This document shows, piece by piece, positions 1-11,861 of a stretch of 64,000 nt of DNA (the first letter of the stretch is position 1; the number at the start of each line of letters is the position of its first letter). The translations under genes were made by a program, and so were the position numbers. A model generated the notes under the pieces. That model was not told the origin of the DNA, ran no database searches, and saw nothing but the letters and a program-made list of their open reading frames with translations. Source of the stretch: Petrosia ficiformis (lineage: Eukaryota; Porifera; Demospongiae; Haplosclerida; Petrosiidae); contig OX345636.1 in assembly GCA_947044365.1 (NCBI GenBank), forward strand, positions 48,586,896 through 48,650,895, written 5' to 3'.

Positions 1-584
1 CATCTTGCTTCATTGATGATACTGATCAGTAAACTTTGCATAATAATAGTAATAGCATTCGTGCATATGTGCAGTCCAGTACTCACTTAGTAGCTAGTAC
101 TTGATATGATTGTATAGAAATGACAATTTCTGTTATTGCTCATCATTAATGTATAGCACAACACTTATATACAAAGCATGTGTGTCACTGGGGTAGCCAT
201 ATTAAACATATTCATACTTTATTTGTTATTTGCTTATTGTATTGATATTTGTAGTCTATACATTGTAGATAATCCAGATATGAAGTAAGTCAAATATTCT
301 TTCATTCATAGATAATTAGACAGTCTAGGAGATCTGATTCCAAAGCAATTTCCTCTCTGATAATTTTGAAAATACTGTAGATCTGCTGATCTAGAAAATA
401 GTGAATGTCTGTTCTGTTTTCACATCCTGGTGATTGTCTTCACTACACAGTCAGGTATCTTAATTGTACAACAGCATGACACATGACGTGTTATTGTACA
501 TCTGACATCACTTTCTTAATTCTTTCAGTCACAGTGGTTTTCCCAATAATGATGTTACATAATGAATCTCATTACGATTACATG

Positions 585-802
585 TGTCAATAAATGTCAC
601 CATACAATAACATTAGTTCAACTCTCAGTATATATATATATAATTATATATATATATATATATAGTATAGTAATTACTGTCTCACTACTGTGGTGTTGAA
701 TTGAAAATACACAAAATACTGTTAAAACTACTGTTAAAACTACTGTAATGTGGAAATGAAACTACTGATATTACTGTACAGTATGGTGACTTTTTATTGA
801 CA
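585..802. mobile_element. MITE family C (TGTCAATAAAAAGTCACCAT ends)
   Basis: Terminal inverted repeats TGTCAATAAATGTCACCATA and TATGGTGACTTTTTATTGACA bound about 218 bp rich in TACTGT repeats. It is shared with the duplicate at 12832-13032, so it was inserted before the duplication. Confidence 0.75.
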
Positions 803-900
803 TATACTATATATACACACTAGCAGACCCTTCCTTTCCATGTGAAGGGGCTAGCTCCCAATTATAATTCCTCTATAATGATCATGTACTTATAACTTAC

Positions 901-1055
901 TTATGATTTCAATTGGGTGAAAATTAAACTGATTAGACATCAATTCCATGAAATCTGATGGTTTTTGAATATTGGTTGTAGCCATTTTCAGTTTCTTCTC
1001 ATTTGACGAGCTGCCCCATTTCTTCCCAAATTCAGGTGTGGTTAGTTTAAGAGGT
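901..1055 (-). pseudogene. Duplicated AP4E1 appendage exon
   Basis: A copy of exon 13131-13285 with acceptor, donor and open frame intact. It has four amino-acid differences (for example NQFNFHPIEII against NQFNFYPIEII). The preceding exon has been deleted from this copy, so it cannot give a normal appendage. Whether it is transcribed cannot be told from the sequence. Confidence 0.85.
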
Positions 1056-2930
1056 CTGAAGAGATAGTAATCATTATCACAACTATTATTATAGCTACAT
1101 GTACAGTACAATAAATTGTCACCATACAGGGGACAGTGTACAAACGGGATCACCTGGATTGCCAATTTTTTGAGCATGTGATAGCTCACAAAAAAATTCT
1201 GTAGCTACAATTAATATGTGTGTACATGCGCTAATATAACACTGTGTGACGAGCTCGAGGGTAACCTTTTATGAAAAGATCTAGGACTGCACCAGAAATT
1301 TACCTATGACAAGGGCGCCTAGAGTGGTCATACATCCCAAGGCCCCTAAAGTGGTCACATATAGTAAGTGGTAAAGCAGCTGCAAATAAATGTTTGTAGC
1401 TACTGTCTTCGAAGTTGGTCTGTGTATTTCACTTGATCTCTTTCCTCCAACTAACAAAGCACAATTTTGGTATCTACATGTATGACTTTGTTATAAGGTC
1501 TTCTGTTTATCTAAGTAAGTTAGAAGTCTGTGTGATGTGAAATGTGGAGGTTATAAAGGTAAGTAAAAGTTTGGTCGTTGCCCTTTGGACTACTAAACAT
1601 TCAAGCACTCGCCTTGCTATCTTCCTGATGGTAGTGAAGCATACATTTTACACCTACATGTATGGCTTTCTGATCAACTCTTCCTTCCAGAAAAGGAAGT
1701 TAAAAACTCTATTTTTATAAAACGAGTGAATTAAAGAGGTGAAAAAGTATAATTATGCGCTCTGCCCACACATTTTTCTTAAAAATTAATTTGGGAATGT
1801 AGTCCAGTGTAATTATAGGCACAATCCAGGTGATTCGGTTAGTACACTGTCCCATAAAACAGTAACAGTAATTACCTTAGTACAGTCAGTAATTACTGTA
1901 AAAACTACTGTTGAATTACTGTAGTGAGATATTGGGTAATTACTGTACGAGGTGACTTTTATTGTAATGTAGGTCAATTAAAATTAATATCTATTTCTTG
2001 AAGGCTGTAGTAATAGCATAGTAATAGCATAGTAATAGCATAGTAAACAAAGATGCAATGGAAGATTTATCAGCAAGAGTTATTACGTACATGTAAGTAA
2101 AACTTAATAAACTACACTGTAGGCAGGGTATTGAAGTGGGATGTTTTAGTTGAAGCTACTTACATGTAAGTGGAGAAAAAAAATTTAACTGGGATCTTAC
2201 TTATAGAGAACACTTACTTGAAGTATTCCTTTTAGTATGTTTTGTGGTTGGTACCACTTGGATATTAATTAGCCCCACTGGCAATTTATGCTAAATTTAG
2301 CCTTTTCACTGATTTTTAAAGGAAATATGGACAATTTTGATCGATTTAAGCTGAAATTAGCCCTTTTACTCAATTAATATTTAAGGAAAAGTGGAGTATT
2401 TTGTCCAATTTATTTTAAATTTAGTCTTTTCACTGAACATTTAAGGGAAAATGGGCCATTTTGTTAATGTGTTCTACAATGAGTGAAATTTCACACATTA
2501 AATTATTGTTTATTATGTAAACTGTGGGGGCTTGATTTGTGGTTACTCACATGAGGTTAAGGTTTGGTGATCTAATGAACAATAATTAACATTACTTCCA
2601 TTATCCAGGACATTCATCATGTTATCGTTTAGGATGTTGTGACTTCATATATTACATGTATATATACAGTTTATCACTGTACTTCCATTGAATACAGTGA
2701 TTGAAGTATGAATGTACTGTACACAGTATTACACCTTAGTACTATGCTATCACATACAAACTGTAAAGGAATGCAAACATTACTATGATATGATTACAGT
2801 ACAAAGTAGTACTATAGCACCACATTGTATTTAGAAGTACAGTTGGATCAAAAGAAAGATCTACATGACAGGGTATTTTATTCTCAACCAGACCAGGTGA
2901 GTATAACTCGTTTCCAACAAATCTTAATTA

Positions 2931-3346
2931 ATGTTGTCACTTCTTATATATATTGGTTACTTTTGTACCTATTGCAACTGTTCGTTTCAGTATAAGTCCA
3001 AATTTGAAAGACATTTAGCTAGTGAAAAGCATAAAGCTAATTTATACATGTTGGAAGATACAGATATTGAATTTCAAGAAAGTAAAAGAAGTAAATTCGA
3101 TACCATTGAAGATTATGTACAAGACTACTTAGAGTTGGACGTTGTTAGTGATGACATTGGGTCAAATGTGTATGAGGAAGATGATGAAATGAACCATTGT
3201 GATAATGAGGAAAGAGGAGATGTACATGTAAGTAAAATGTTAGCTCTGATTACCATTGAGTTCAAGTTTATATCTATTCAGATGTGTAATAATGATGTTT
3301 TTATGGCCCGTAGGGCCATCCCTATAATTGCTTTCCACGGGGTTTA

Positions 3347-3386
<40 letters not shown>

Positions 3387-6300
3387 TTGTGTCACTTGCG
3401 CGACTATGCGTTGTATACGTAGTTAAGGAAGTTGCGTCATTCCCGGGGGCTCGGTCAATTAATGGGCGTGGCGCGTAAAAGAACGCGCGTTTAAGCTACA
3501 GACCAGCCAGGAAGATTCAGAAAGGATGTAAAACTGCTAATAACTGTTGTATATAGCAGAGAAACAGTATAGATATTATGCAAGAATCTTTAACAAGTAA
3601 GTATGATAAGTTGTTGAGTTTCAGACACGAGGAAGTCATCATTTAGAACCTTGAAGGAGTACCTCAGTCAGTTCATCAGACATCTGTGTATTTAGACTGC
3701 AATTAGGCTTACACTTACGTCTTCAGGCCCCAGGAGTACACAGAAAGGTAGAGACACTAGTGCCATCAGCAATGCTTAATACATAGTCATCACAAAGCAA
3801 ATATAGGGATGTTTTTTTCTCTATATACACTTGTTACTGATGTAGAAGCTATCACATTCTGTTATGATGATGTTGATGAGGATGGTAAGTGGTATGTACT
3901 TGTAGTATCTGTGAGTAGGAATCTAGGATTGGGTGAATTTGATAATTTTAGTTTGATGATTATATGTAACTTTGAAAATGTAATAAATGAAATTTTAATT
4001 GTTTTAGGTCCACTAGGGTTGCTACATCTCACCAATTGTTGTGATGATTTCTCTCCTTTCTCCTCCAAAGCAGAAGCTTTTGTATATATCTTGTTGAATT
4101 CCCCACGACCAATGGTAAAATATTTCATGAACGAGGAAAAATTGTCATTAATTTTTTTTTATTAAGGGCGAAAACAACTTGAAGTTCATTGTGTTTGTAC
4201 TAAATCAAATGAACTGTGTGGTACCTTCATTGGACAGTGTCAAAAAATTGCTTTGCCAGGGTTTGATGCACCCAGAAAGGTTAAAAAAAATCGAAGTGTT
4301 TTCAGTGTGATATACATATCGTCTTCACTGTAGTTTTATTCTCCTTCTGGTACCCCATTCTATATGAATCTTCCTTCGAGTATTATAAGACGTTGCTTTG
4401 CAAACCCATCCACTTCTTCGTTAATACGACGATATCCAGTTATTTCTGAAAGAAAAACGTAAGTTGAAAAGTAAATTGTGCTATATTGTGACCTGTTAGA
4501 TGTTTGAAGCTCAACGATGGCATTCTATGTTTCCTGCTTTCATGACAAAAATCAGCAACAGCTCACACATTTTTGTACGGGATTTTGTAGTCTATCGTGA
4601 TAGTTTGCTGAGTAAGACAATAGCCAAAGTGTTACGATTCTATGAAAAGGTATACCATTTATACATTTATTGCATAATCACATTGTTAACCTCCCTGTAG
4701 CTGAATGAGACAGGGATTTTCTTGGAAATTGAAAGAATCTTATCATTTGAGCAGTTTTGGAGGCTACATCCTGAAATATCTATGTTGAATTGCGACCAAA
4801 CATACATAATAGAAGACCACTCTGAAATACATGTTGACTATGTTGAGCACCTCATCAGCTGTCCTCATGATTTGTTAAAGTGGAATGGAAGTACTATTGA
4901 ACCTTTGGAGTTTGAGGTATGCTACTATATTTAATACATTTGTATTACTTGTGCCAAGTGTGGATGCATATTAAGTCCCATCATTGAATTGTCTACAGGA
5001 ATACTGAAGATTGCTGCTGCTGGTGTTCCTGTTGTTGTATCTCCACTTATACTTTACAGTGATGACTTTAGTGGCAATCGTTCTAAGAAATGGAATAAAT
5101 TTGATGCTTGGTGTGTAACTCTTGCCAGTCTCCCAATGAAAGAAGCCAGAAAATTTGAAAATATTCACTTCATTGCATGTTCTAATGTGGTTTCAGCTGT
5201 TGATATGACAGAACCACTTGTAGAAGACCTCTTGACTCTTGAAAATGGTCTTAAAATGTTTGACGCTTGTACTCAAAGAGAGGTCTTAGTGGTAGCTCCT
5301 GTGATTTGTTGTCTTTGTGATAATGTCAGAGCATCCGAGTTACTCAACCATCTTGGGAGTAAAGCAGTGAAGTTTTGTCAGTTTTGTATGGTAGGTTTGT
5401 CAATGAATATGATCATAATTATGTTATATAAATTTTAGACTTCCTCATCTCAATCTTATACAACTGGTGCATTGAGAACAACACAGCTTACAAGATCACA
5501 CATTGAGATAATCAAAAATCAGAAGACAGAGTCTGCCAAGAGACTGAAACGGACTGAGTATGGTATAAAAGAAAAGGACAATTCTTTGTTTAAACTAAAA
5601 TCAGTTGATTTTTTCAGGTACTAAATACTTGTTTACATGTATACAAATAGAGCCTTGTACTATCTTTATGTTTTCATGTTTACAGGTCAATGCCAGTTGA
5701 GTGTTTGCATACAGTTCTTTTGGGAGCATGCAAATACATGCTAAGGTCATTTATGAATCAGGCATCAAACAGTACTAAAAAGGAAATACTAGCTATCATC
5801 AGCAGTTTTCCTCAGTGTGGATTTTCAACCCGCTTAACAGGAAATATTTGTTACTACTACAAGTCGTTTGTCGGTTGTGACTTCAAGACATGGCTTCAAA
5901 TGTGTGTGTTTGTTCTTCAGAAATATCTGTCTCCTGATGAAACCAAATGCTGGTTTCTACTTGCTAAGGTGAAATTTTATTTTTCTTTGCTCGTGTACAT
6001 TCACATGTACATTGCTGATATAAATGATTTTTTTAGGTTTTCAGAATAGCCTACAAATACCCTACTCTTAGCAATACCGAAATAGTATCTGACAAAAAAA
6101 CTTGCCAAGACTTTGTTGACTGTGCAAATATGTACATGCCAGAATTTGCAAGGAGACTAAAGGTCCATCTCATTCTCCATTTGGTTGAATGTATCCAAGA
6201 ATTTGGACCAGCAAGTGGTTTCAACACAGAAAGGTACACATACATGTAGATTGGATAATTACTTGTATAATTACAGTAATTGTATAAGGTTTGAAGCATT

Positions 6301-7331
6301 CAACTCATTGATACGTGCTCAAAACATCTTTGGAAACAGACATGCTCCAAGTAAGGATATTGCACACAATTTTGCTGCATTGGAGCACTTACGATTTATA
6401 TGCTGTGGAGGGTTTTACAAACAGGATGGTATTTACAGAAGGTCTGTGTACACTTGGATTATACAACATTGCTGTGTACATTATTATGCACCATTATAAT
6501 TATACGTAGTTGCGGTCAAGGACTCATAGACCTTTACAAGAACCCCTGTGTGCAACAGTTTATCAATCAATTGCCTTCACACCAATTTACAGAAACTAAA
6601 GCTATTTACCAGCCTGGATGTCTACGCAAGGTATGTGAAATTATCTTTATAGTTTCTTGTTTAAAAAACTTTGAATATTTATTTCACACTGTAGCTGAGT
6701 CTTGAGCTGAGTCCTACCACAGTCCCTTGTAAACTGTCAGAAATACATGTAGCTTTTTGCTATGATAAATTCAAGCATAAATTCTGTGATTATATTACTG
6801 ACAGTACCTTAAACCTTGATCTTTCTCCATCTCTCTCCATGGAATCATTAGTTCTTGATCATGGGGCTGTGTTTACATCTTCTAGAGTGTTAGCTCACAA
6901 GGGAGATTTTGTGAAAATTAATTTAGAGGTATGTGAACTTCATAAGTGTGGATATTGTTTTAACCTCTGTAAAAATATAGATATCATATGGAATTTTAAT
7001 TGCCTGCTGTGCAGTCACTGATCTTGGATTTGACTTCTGTTTGGTACAAGAGCTCGAACTACAGACTGACCCTAACAGTGATCCTATTCTGACTGAGTTT
7101 GAGTGTCCTCTGTTTCTTCTAACTACAAATATTCATGCCGTGTCCGCTAAAACAATTATCTGCCCAGTGTCAGTTGTTCATGTATGTGATGCTTTGTGCT
7201 GTTTTGTCCACGAAAATGTTACCACATCAGTTGAGAGACATATTGTCAGTTCTAATAAATTCGTGTATCGTCACAATTTATCAAGTGGTTTATATTGTTT
7301 GAACATTTTTTGTATAAGTACTGACTTTTAA
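2931..7331 (+). CDS. Multi-exon transposase-like gene with N-terminal C2H2 finger
   Basis: About 13 exons with clean GT-AG sites: ~2931-3227, 3846-3884, 4008-4114, ~4167-4267, ~4335-4458, ~4501-4649, ~4701-4917, ~5000-5389, ~5440-5616, ~5686-5967, ~6037-6231, ~6289-6440, ~6512-6630, ~6696-6930 and ~7015-7331. The exact exon set is my estimate. The product has a zinc finger (CTYC...H-x5-H), an acidic stretch, then blocks DFSPFSSKAEAFVYILLNSP, LYSDDFSGNRSKKWNKFDAW, MPVECLHTVLLGACKYMLRS, and FEAFNSLIR with NRHAPSKDIA. I recall this block order from large spliced transposases of fungi and animals (CACTA/Plavaka- or KDZ-like). The Asp of the second block and the Glu of the last could be catalytic (inference). 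AATAAA follows at 7391. No TIRs were identified. It may be an active element or a domesticated gene. Confidence 0.6.
3298..3836 (+). mobile_element. MITE family A, copy 1
   Basis: Nearly identical to 56410-56948. Inner inverted ends CATCCCTATAATTGCTTT (from 3317) and its imperfect reverse complement ending 3811. It contains a (TA)n tract at about 3349-3383. It sits in an intron of the transposase-like gene and ends 9 bp before the next exon. Confidence 0.8.
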
Positions 7332-7816
7332 ACATTTTAATTATAAGTGTTCATTAGATTTTTGTAGTTTGTGATTTTCATGATTTACAAAATAAACTTG
7401 TTTTAACTTTTATATAAAAAGATGATTATTGTTTAAATAATAATAAGATACAATAATGATAACCTTACTAGATTCATATTGACAATTGTCTGGTGAAAAT
7501 CACATCAGATATCTTTACCATCTCAGCTCTGTACCTCACATTGTTGAATCTCAAAGTTGCCGCAAATCCATGATTCATTAGGATAGGTTTTTCTCCGTAT
7601 CAGTTCGAAATACGGAGATGACTCGGACTGGTATTATTTGGTGTGCCATTTTATTATAACACAATAATAATGGTTGCCATGAAATTGTAAATGCAAAACA
7701 AAACAAAGCTTTAAATAGTTATTCCAGTACAAGGTTAAATAGGTGGATAGTTCCCAGAATATTACTTACTATCACATGATGTGTACATTTCAACACTAAT
7801 CTGTTTTTCCGTTTAA

Positions 7817-8300
7817 CCCTTAGAGGACTGATGTCACATATGTGACATTTCACCCCTACGTGGTTCGGAGTGTGTTCCTAGCGTTACGAAGCCCTCCAAA
7901 TCCTTATGTGTCCCCCGTTATTGGGGTTTCAAAGGGGGCGCAGCCAACTCGCAAATCGGGGTTTCAGTGACCCCGCACACGCGCTCTGGTGGGTACCTGA
8001 GGCATTTCCCTTGCTGTAAAACCTGAAATCGTGAATGTAGCTGGTACCAACATTGCAGTGGGGTCATTTTGTTTGCCCCAGTTCCAGTCAAAAAAGGAGT
8101 GCACTGCATTTGATTTAATCAAACAAAGCGCTTGGGGACTTTCGAGTCCCAGTAAGCAAGTTGGTAGAAGTAGTGCTCCATGTCGGAAAAGGAGCCAAGT
8201 TTGGGGTAGAGAAAGTGAATGGTGGCCAAAATATATGCAATAGAGTCGCCAGTGTTGGAAATGGGAAGAAATTTGAAAAACAAGCTCAGTGTTGTAAGAG
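7817..8300 (+). mobile_element. piggyBac-like MITE, copy 1
   Basis: Flanked by TTAA at 7813-7816 and 8301-8304, with ends CCCTTAGAGGACTGA and an imperfect inverse (CTGTAAGAG). TTAA targets followed by CCYTAGA-type termini are characteristic of piggyBac. It is non-coding. Other copies are at 58403-59008 and 37848-38728. Confidence 0.8.
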
Positions 8301-8601
8301 TTAAACTTAATTATTTATAACATAATAGTCTACCTGAGACACATATTATAATAATTTGATTTTCTTTTAAGGCTTGTACTCTTGCACATTTTGAGAGTTA
8401 TGACATATTTCCTGCACTTCAAAGCGTTTTGTTTGCACCCATAAACCACAAGACATGTGAAGTCATAAATATTCCATGATAATTATATGTACGACATCTT
8501 TAATTACAATAATTATACTATATGCGATAGTCAGTGTTAATTGTTAAAGGAATTTTCATTTTTGTTAATTAAAATTAATTTAACGTCACAACAAGTGTGC
8601 A

Positions 8602-10830
8602 ATGGATTTTTTGAAGTATATTTTTCTCTTTGTCTTCTGTACGTGTGTTGAAGGATCTCACAAGGTTGTAATACACTATTTACTGTTGGTTCCTTCGCCA
8701 GATGTAAGAAATAGAAGTCATGCTGGCTATGATGCTGGTCCTGATCTTCTCACAGGAGCTAGAGTGGCTGTACAAGAAATTAACCAAAGAACAGATCTGT
8801 TGAACAGATACGAAATCAAGCTGATAGAGGCTGGACATGAAGCGTGTGGCTTGGCAGAAACTGATCTTGGTCTACAGAATCTGGTCAATAACTCCATCAA
8901 TCCATCATTACCTCATAATGTAGTTGTAATATTGGGTCTATTTTGTTCTACTAGTACAGATGCATTGTCTCCTGTAGCTGGAAGAGAAGGTGTTGATCTC
9001 ATTCAATTATCAGCTTCTAATTCTCCTATTTTCAATTTGAACAGCAAGTCCTATCCACACCTCTGGAGGTTTTTACAATCAGCTAATATTTATGTCGATA
9101 TGATGATAGAATTAATGGAAAGATTTGAATGGAAAAGAGTGGCTGTAATTAGTGATCTGGAGACTCTTTTTCATTCACATATAGCAACTACTTTAGCTGA
9201 TAGAATACAAAGTGACAATGATAAAGAACTTGTCTATCAAGGTGGACTAGTTAGATTGACGAGCATATTTGAAGATCAAGTTCTCTCTATCATAAGACAA
9301 AGAAGAGCTAGAATTATATTCATCACAGCTAGTGGTCCACAGATAGCTAATATATTGTGTAAAGCTGCTGAAAGTGGAATGCTATATCCAAACTATTTGT
9401 GGATTATTGCTGATTTTACTTTAGATCTACTTCTAAATGCCAACAGATGTGACAACAGAACACTTCTACATGCAATAGAGGGATCCATCACGTCTTATTT
9501 CAGTTTAGAGCCTGAAGATGTAAACCAGGTTATGATAAATGCTTCAAATGAAACATATGCCACATACTTGAATAAATATTATAAAGAGTTGGATAAAGTT
9601 AAAGTGGATTATAATGATGATTCACTTGAGGGAGATCCTGAATATTCATCATTAGCATATGATCAAGTGTGGGGATTCTCACTAGCTGTCGATAAAGCCA
9701 TAAAATCTGAAAACATTTCTATTGAAGACTATGGGTTTGGAAAATCACAAATAACTGATGTAATAGAAGAATATTTGAGAAATGTTAGTTTCCAAGGAGC
9801 GAGTGGAGACATAAAGTTCAGTGAAAATCGTGAAGTTTCAACTCCAATTGATCTATTTCAAATTAGAAGTGGTGATGAGATTTTGGTTGGTAAACGAATA
9901 ATATTTGATAAAGCAGTGGAATGGGCAAATGTGAATATAATATTTAGTGATAAGTTGGATGACGAGACACCAGTATTCTATCAATTAGTACATCCTGCGA
10001 TTACATCAATAATGGTAGTTGGAGTTATTGTGCTGTTTATAATGATCACTATTATACTAATATTGATGTGCTATTACAGAGAAAGACCAGAGATAAAAGC
10101 AAGCAGTCTGAATGTCACTTTATTGGTATTCTTTGCAAGTTACCTGCTTGTTTTGGTGTTGATAATACATATACTCCTTTCTAGTGTTGAACTATCAACA
10201 ATTTTATACTCTATACTGTGCAATAGTGAGTTCGTTGTAATTGTGAATGCTTATTTTTTAATTTTTTTGACAATTTTCGTCAAACTGGAGAGAATTAGTC
10301 AAATTTTCCATAATCGTAATTTGAAATATTTAGGATGGAGATATAGCAATTGTGCACTAGTTATCAAAGTGATTGTGGGGATATCTATTGCTAATATTCT
10401 ATTAGGAATAGTCCTATTTGAACCATTAACTAGAAGATTATACGATGAATTCACAACAGTTGATTCAATAACGGTTATTTACCAGTATCATTTTTGTAAC
10501 AGTTCAACCATTTCAGAAAGCCTTTCAGCAATCGTGTACATATATGCCTTGATTATTGTTGTTCTTAACATTTATCTTGCTTCAAATTTACGGCACATCA
10601 ACCAAAAACAGTTCAAAAATACTAAAGCAGTGAATGTATTCTTGGTGTTGGCTTTTGTTTCGGAATTGATTGGTTTGGCTTCATCTCTTCATTTGAAATC
10701 GGTAGCCAGTTCAAGTGTTATGTATATAGTTGTTATTAACTATTGTGTGATATTTTGTATTGTCATTTTATGTCAAATGATATTATTTTTTCCCAAAGTA
10801 TTTGTTGTTGTTAAAGAGAATATTGTATAA
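8602..10830 (+). CDS. GABA-B-like class C G-protein-coupled receptor, intronless
   Basis: 742 residues. A hydrophobic signal peptide at 1-18 is followed by a Venus-flytrap ligand-binding domain (about 20-455), including the early GLFCSTSTDALSPVAGREGV segment typical of ANF-receptor folds. Seven membrane segments lie at roughly 467-492, 503-527, 538-565, 585-610, 640-660, 678-700 and 704-730. The region ends FFPKVFVVV, the class C PKxY/F-type motif. The absence of a cysteine-rich domain between ligand domain and TM1 favours the GABA-B type over metabotropic glutamate. RERPEIKASSLNV after TM1 also resembles GABA-B. The C-tail is very short and has no GABA-B coiled coil. The ATG is the first in frame and precedes the signal peptide. 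The gene converges with AP4E1, 876 bp between stop codons. Ligand unknown. Confidence 0.9.
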   Translation: MDFLKYIFLFVFCTCVEGSHKVVIHYLLLVPSPDVRNRSHAGYDAGPDLLTGARVAVQEINQRTDLLNRYEIKLIEAGHEACGLAETDLGLQNLVNNSINPSLPHNVVVILGLFCSTSTDALSPVAGREGVDLIQLSASNSPIFNLNSKSYPHLWRFLQSANIYVDMMIELMERFEWKRVAVISDLETLFHSHIATTLADRIQSDNDKELVYQGGLVRLTSIFEDQVLSIIRQRRARIIFITASGPQIANILCKAAESGMLYPNYLWIIADFTLDLLLNANRCDNRTLLHAIEGSITSYFSLEPEDVNQVMINASNETYATYLNKYYKELDKVKVDYNDDSLEGDPEYSSLAYDQVWGFSLAVDKAIKSENISIEDYGFGKSQITDVIEEYLRNVSFQGASGDIKFSENREVSTPIDLFQIRSGDEILVGKRIIFDKAVEWANVNIIFSDKLDDETPVFYQLVHPAITSIMVVGVIVLFIMITIILILMCYYRERPEIKASSLNVTLLVFFASYLLVLVLIIHILLSSVELSTILYSILCNSEFVVIVNAYFLIFLTIFVKLERISQIFHNRNLKYLGWRYSNCALVIKVIVGISIANILLGIVLFEPLTRRLYDEFTTVDSITVIYQYHFCNSSTISESLSAIVYIYALIIVVLNIYLASNLRHINQKQFKNTKAVNVFLVLAFVSELIGLASSLHLKSVASSSVMYIVVINYCVIFCIVILCQMILFFPKVFVVVKENIV

Positions 10831-11706
10831 CTATATTACTTGTGTTTGATTAAAATCATTTATTCATTGTTTTATTGTTTGTGTTTTCACTATAATTATG
10901 AATAATAGCATTATTATATATAATTATATAGCAAACTGATAGTTGATATATATATATCAGGATTCCTCTTATAGGATGCTATTAGGAGGTTTAAACTGCT
11001 AGCTGAGTAGCAGTTACAAATGTATATATAACAGTTTTAACATTTAACTGTCACTGATTTTCTCAAAGTTCACAAATATCACAATAGCAAAGTACAAGTG
11101 TATAAACCGTACCCAAATTTAACAGGCCTACAATCCACAATGATAATCATTACAAATGTTTGTCTTCTGTGTCCAACAGCTATAACTATATAGTTACATT
11201 CCCTTTATTTATGGTTGTCGTGTAAGCTGTTACAGCTATATACAACCGTCACAAGCTGATTGAGAGGTATCGGGAAGGAAGAATAGGAATTCCTAAGTGT
11301 GTGAAACATTTCATGATTCAGTGGTATCAAACATTGTATGACTGATATTGTTACTCTGATTGGTTTTAGAGGATATTGTATTGTTTGCTGGACTGTAGTT
11401 TTCATAGCTATTCTAGCAGTTCAATATTTCATAAGCCTGCAACACACTCAGGTGATCTTCTACCTTCTTCAACTCACTATGTTCAACAAAAAAAAAGAAA
11501 ATTCAGGATACTGCATGATTTTCACACGAGTCCACCAAGATTGAGGAGGGGTATTTCCACAGGGCCTAGTCACTGATAATGTCTTAAATACTTGTTAAAA
11601 AAAAGAAAAAAAAACATACACGTTTACACATCAGAGAGACAGACAACAGCTAAAATATTAATGTCAAAGATACCAATTGTAAAAAAACCCAGATAGTATA
11701 GAATAA

Positions 11707-11861
11707 TTATTGTTTAATTGTCTGGAAATGCTTAGCAATCGCTTCTGTTAGAAGACCACTTGGTGTTCTAATCCAGACCTCTAGAAAATTGGGCGTGGTT
11801 TTACCATGGACCAAACAAGGTGTGCTTGGCAGAAAAGTACCAGCTGTTATGCCCTCAGATT
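11707..11861 (-). CDS. AP4E1: AP4E1 last coding exon
   Basis: Acceptor CTCTACAG after a pyrimidine tract. It encodes KSEGITAGTFLPSTPCLVHG then a C-terminal helix and TAA at 11707-11709, matching human GNEGLLACQLLPSIPCLLHC. The exon was found by extending the protein match and is too short to stand out as an open frame. Confidence 0.93.

Larger units (their letters stand above)
1..2892. repeat. Left copy of a large segmental duplication (partner 12249-16195)
   Basis: Base 1 aligns with 12249, and the match runs at high identity to about 2892/16195, including shared intronic MITEs. The left copy lacks 1028 bp equal to 14917-15944; its junction at 2630/2631 has two bases of microhomology (TT). 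The copy starts at or before the window edge. Apart from the exon copy at 901-1055 and a MITE at 585-802, I see no gene here. Confidence 0.95.
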
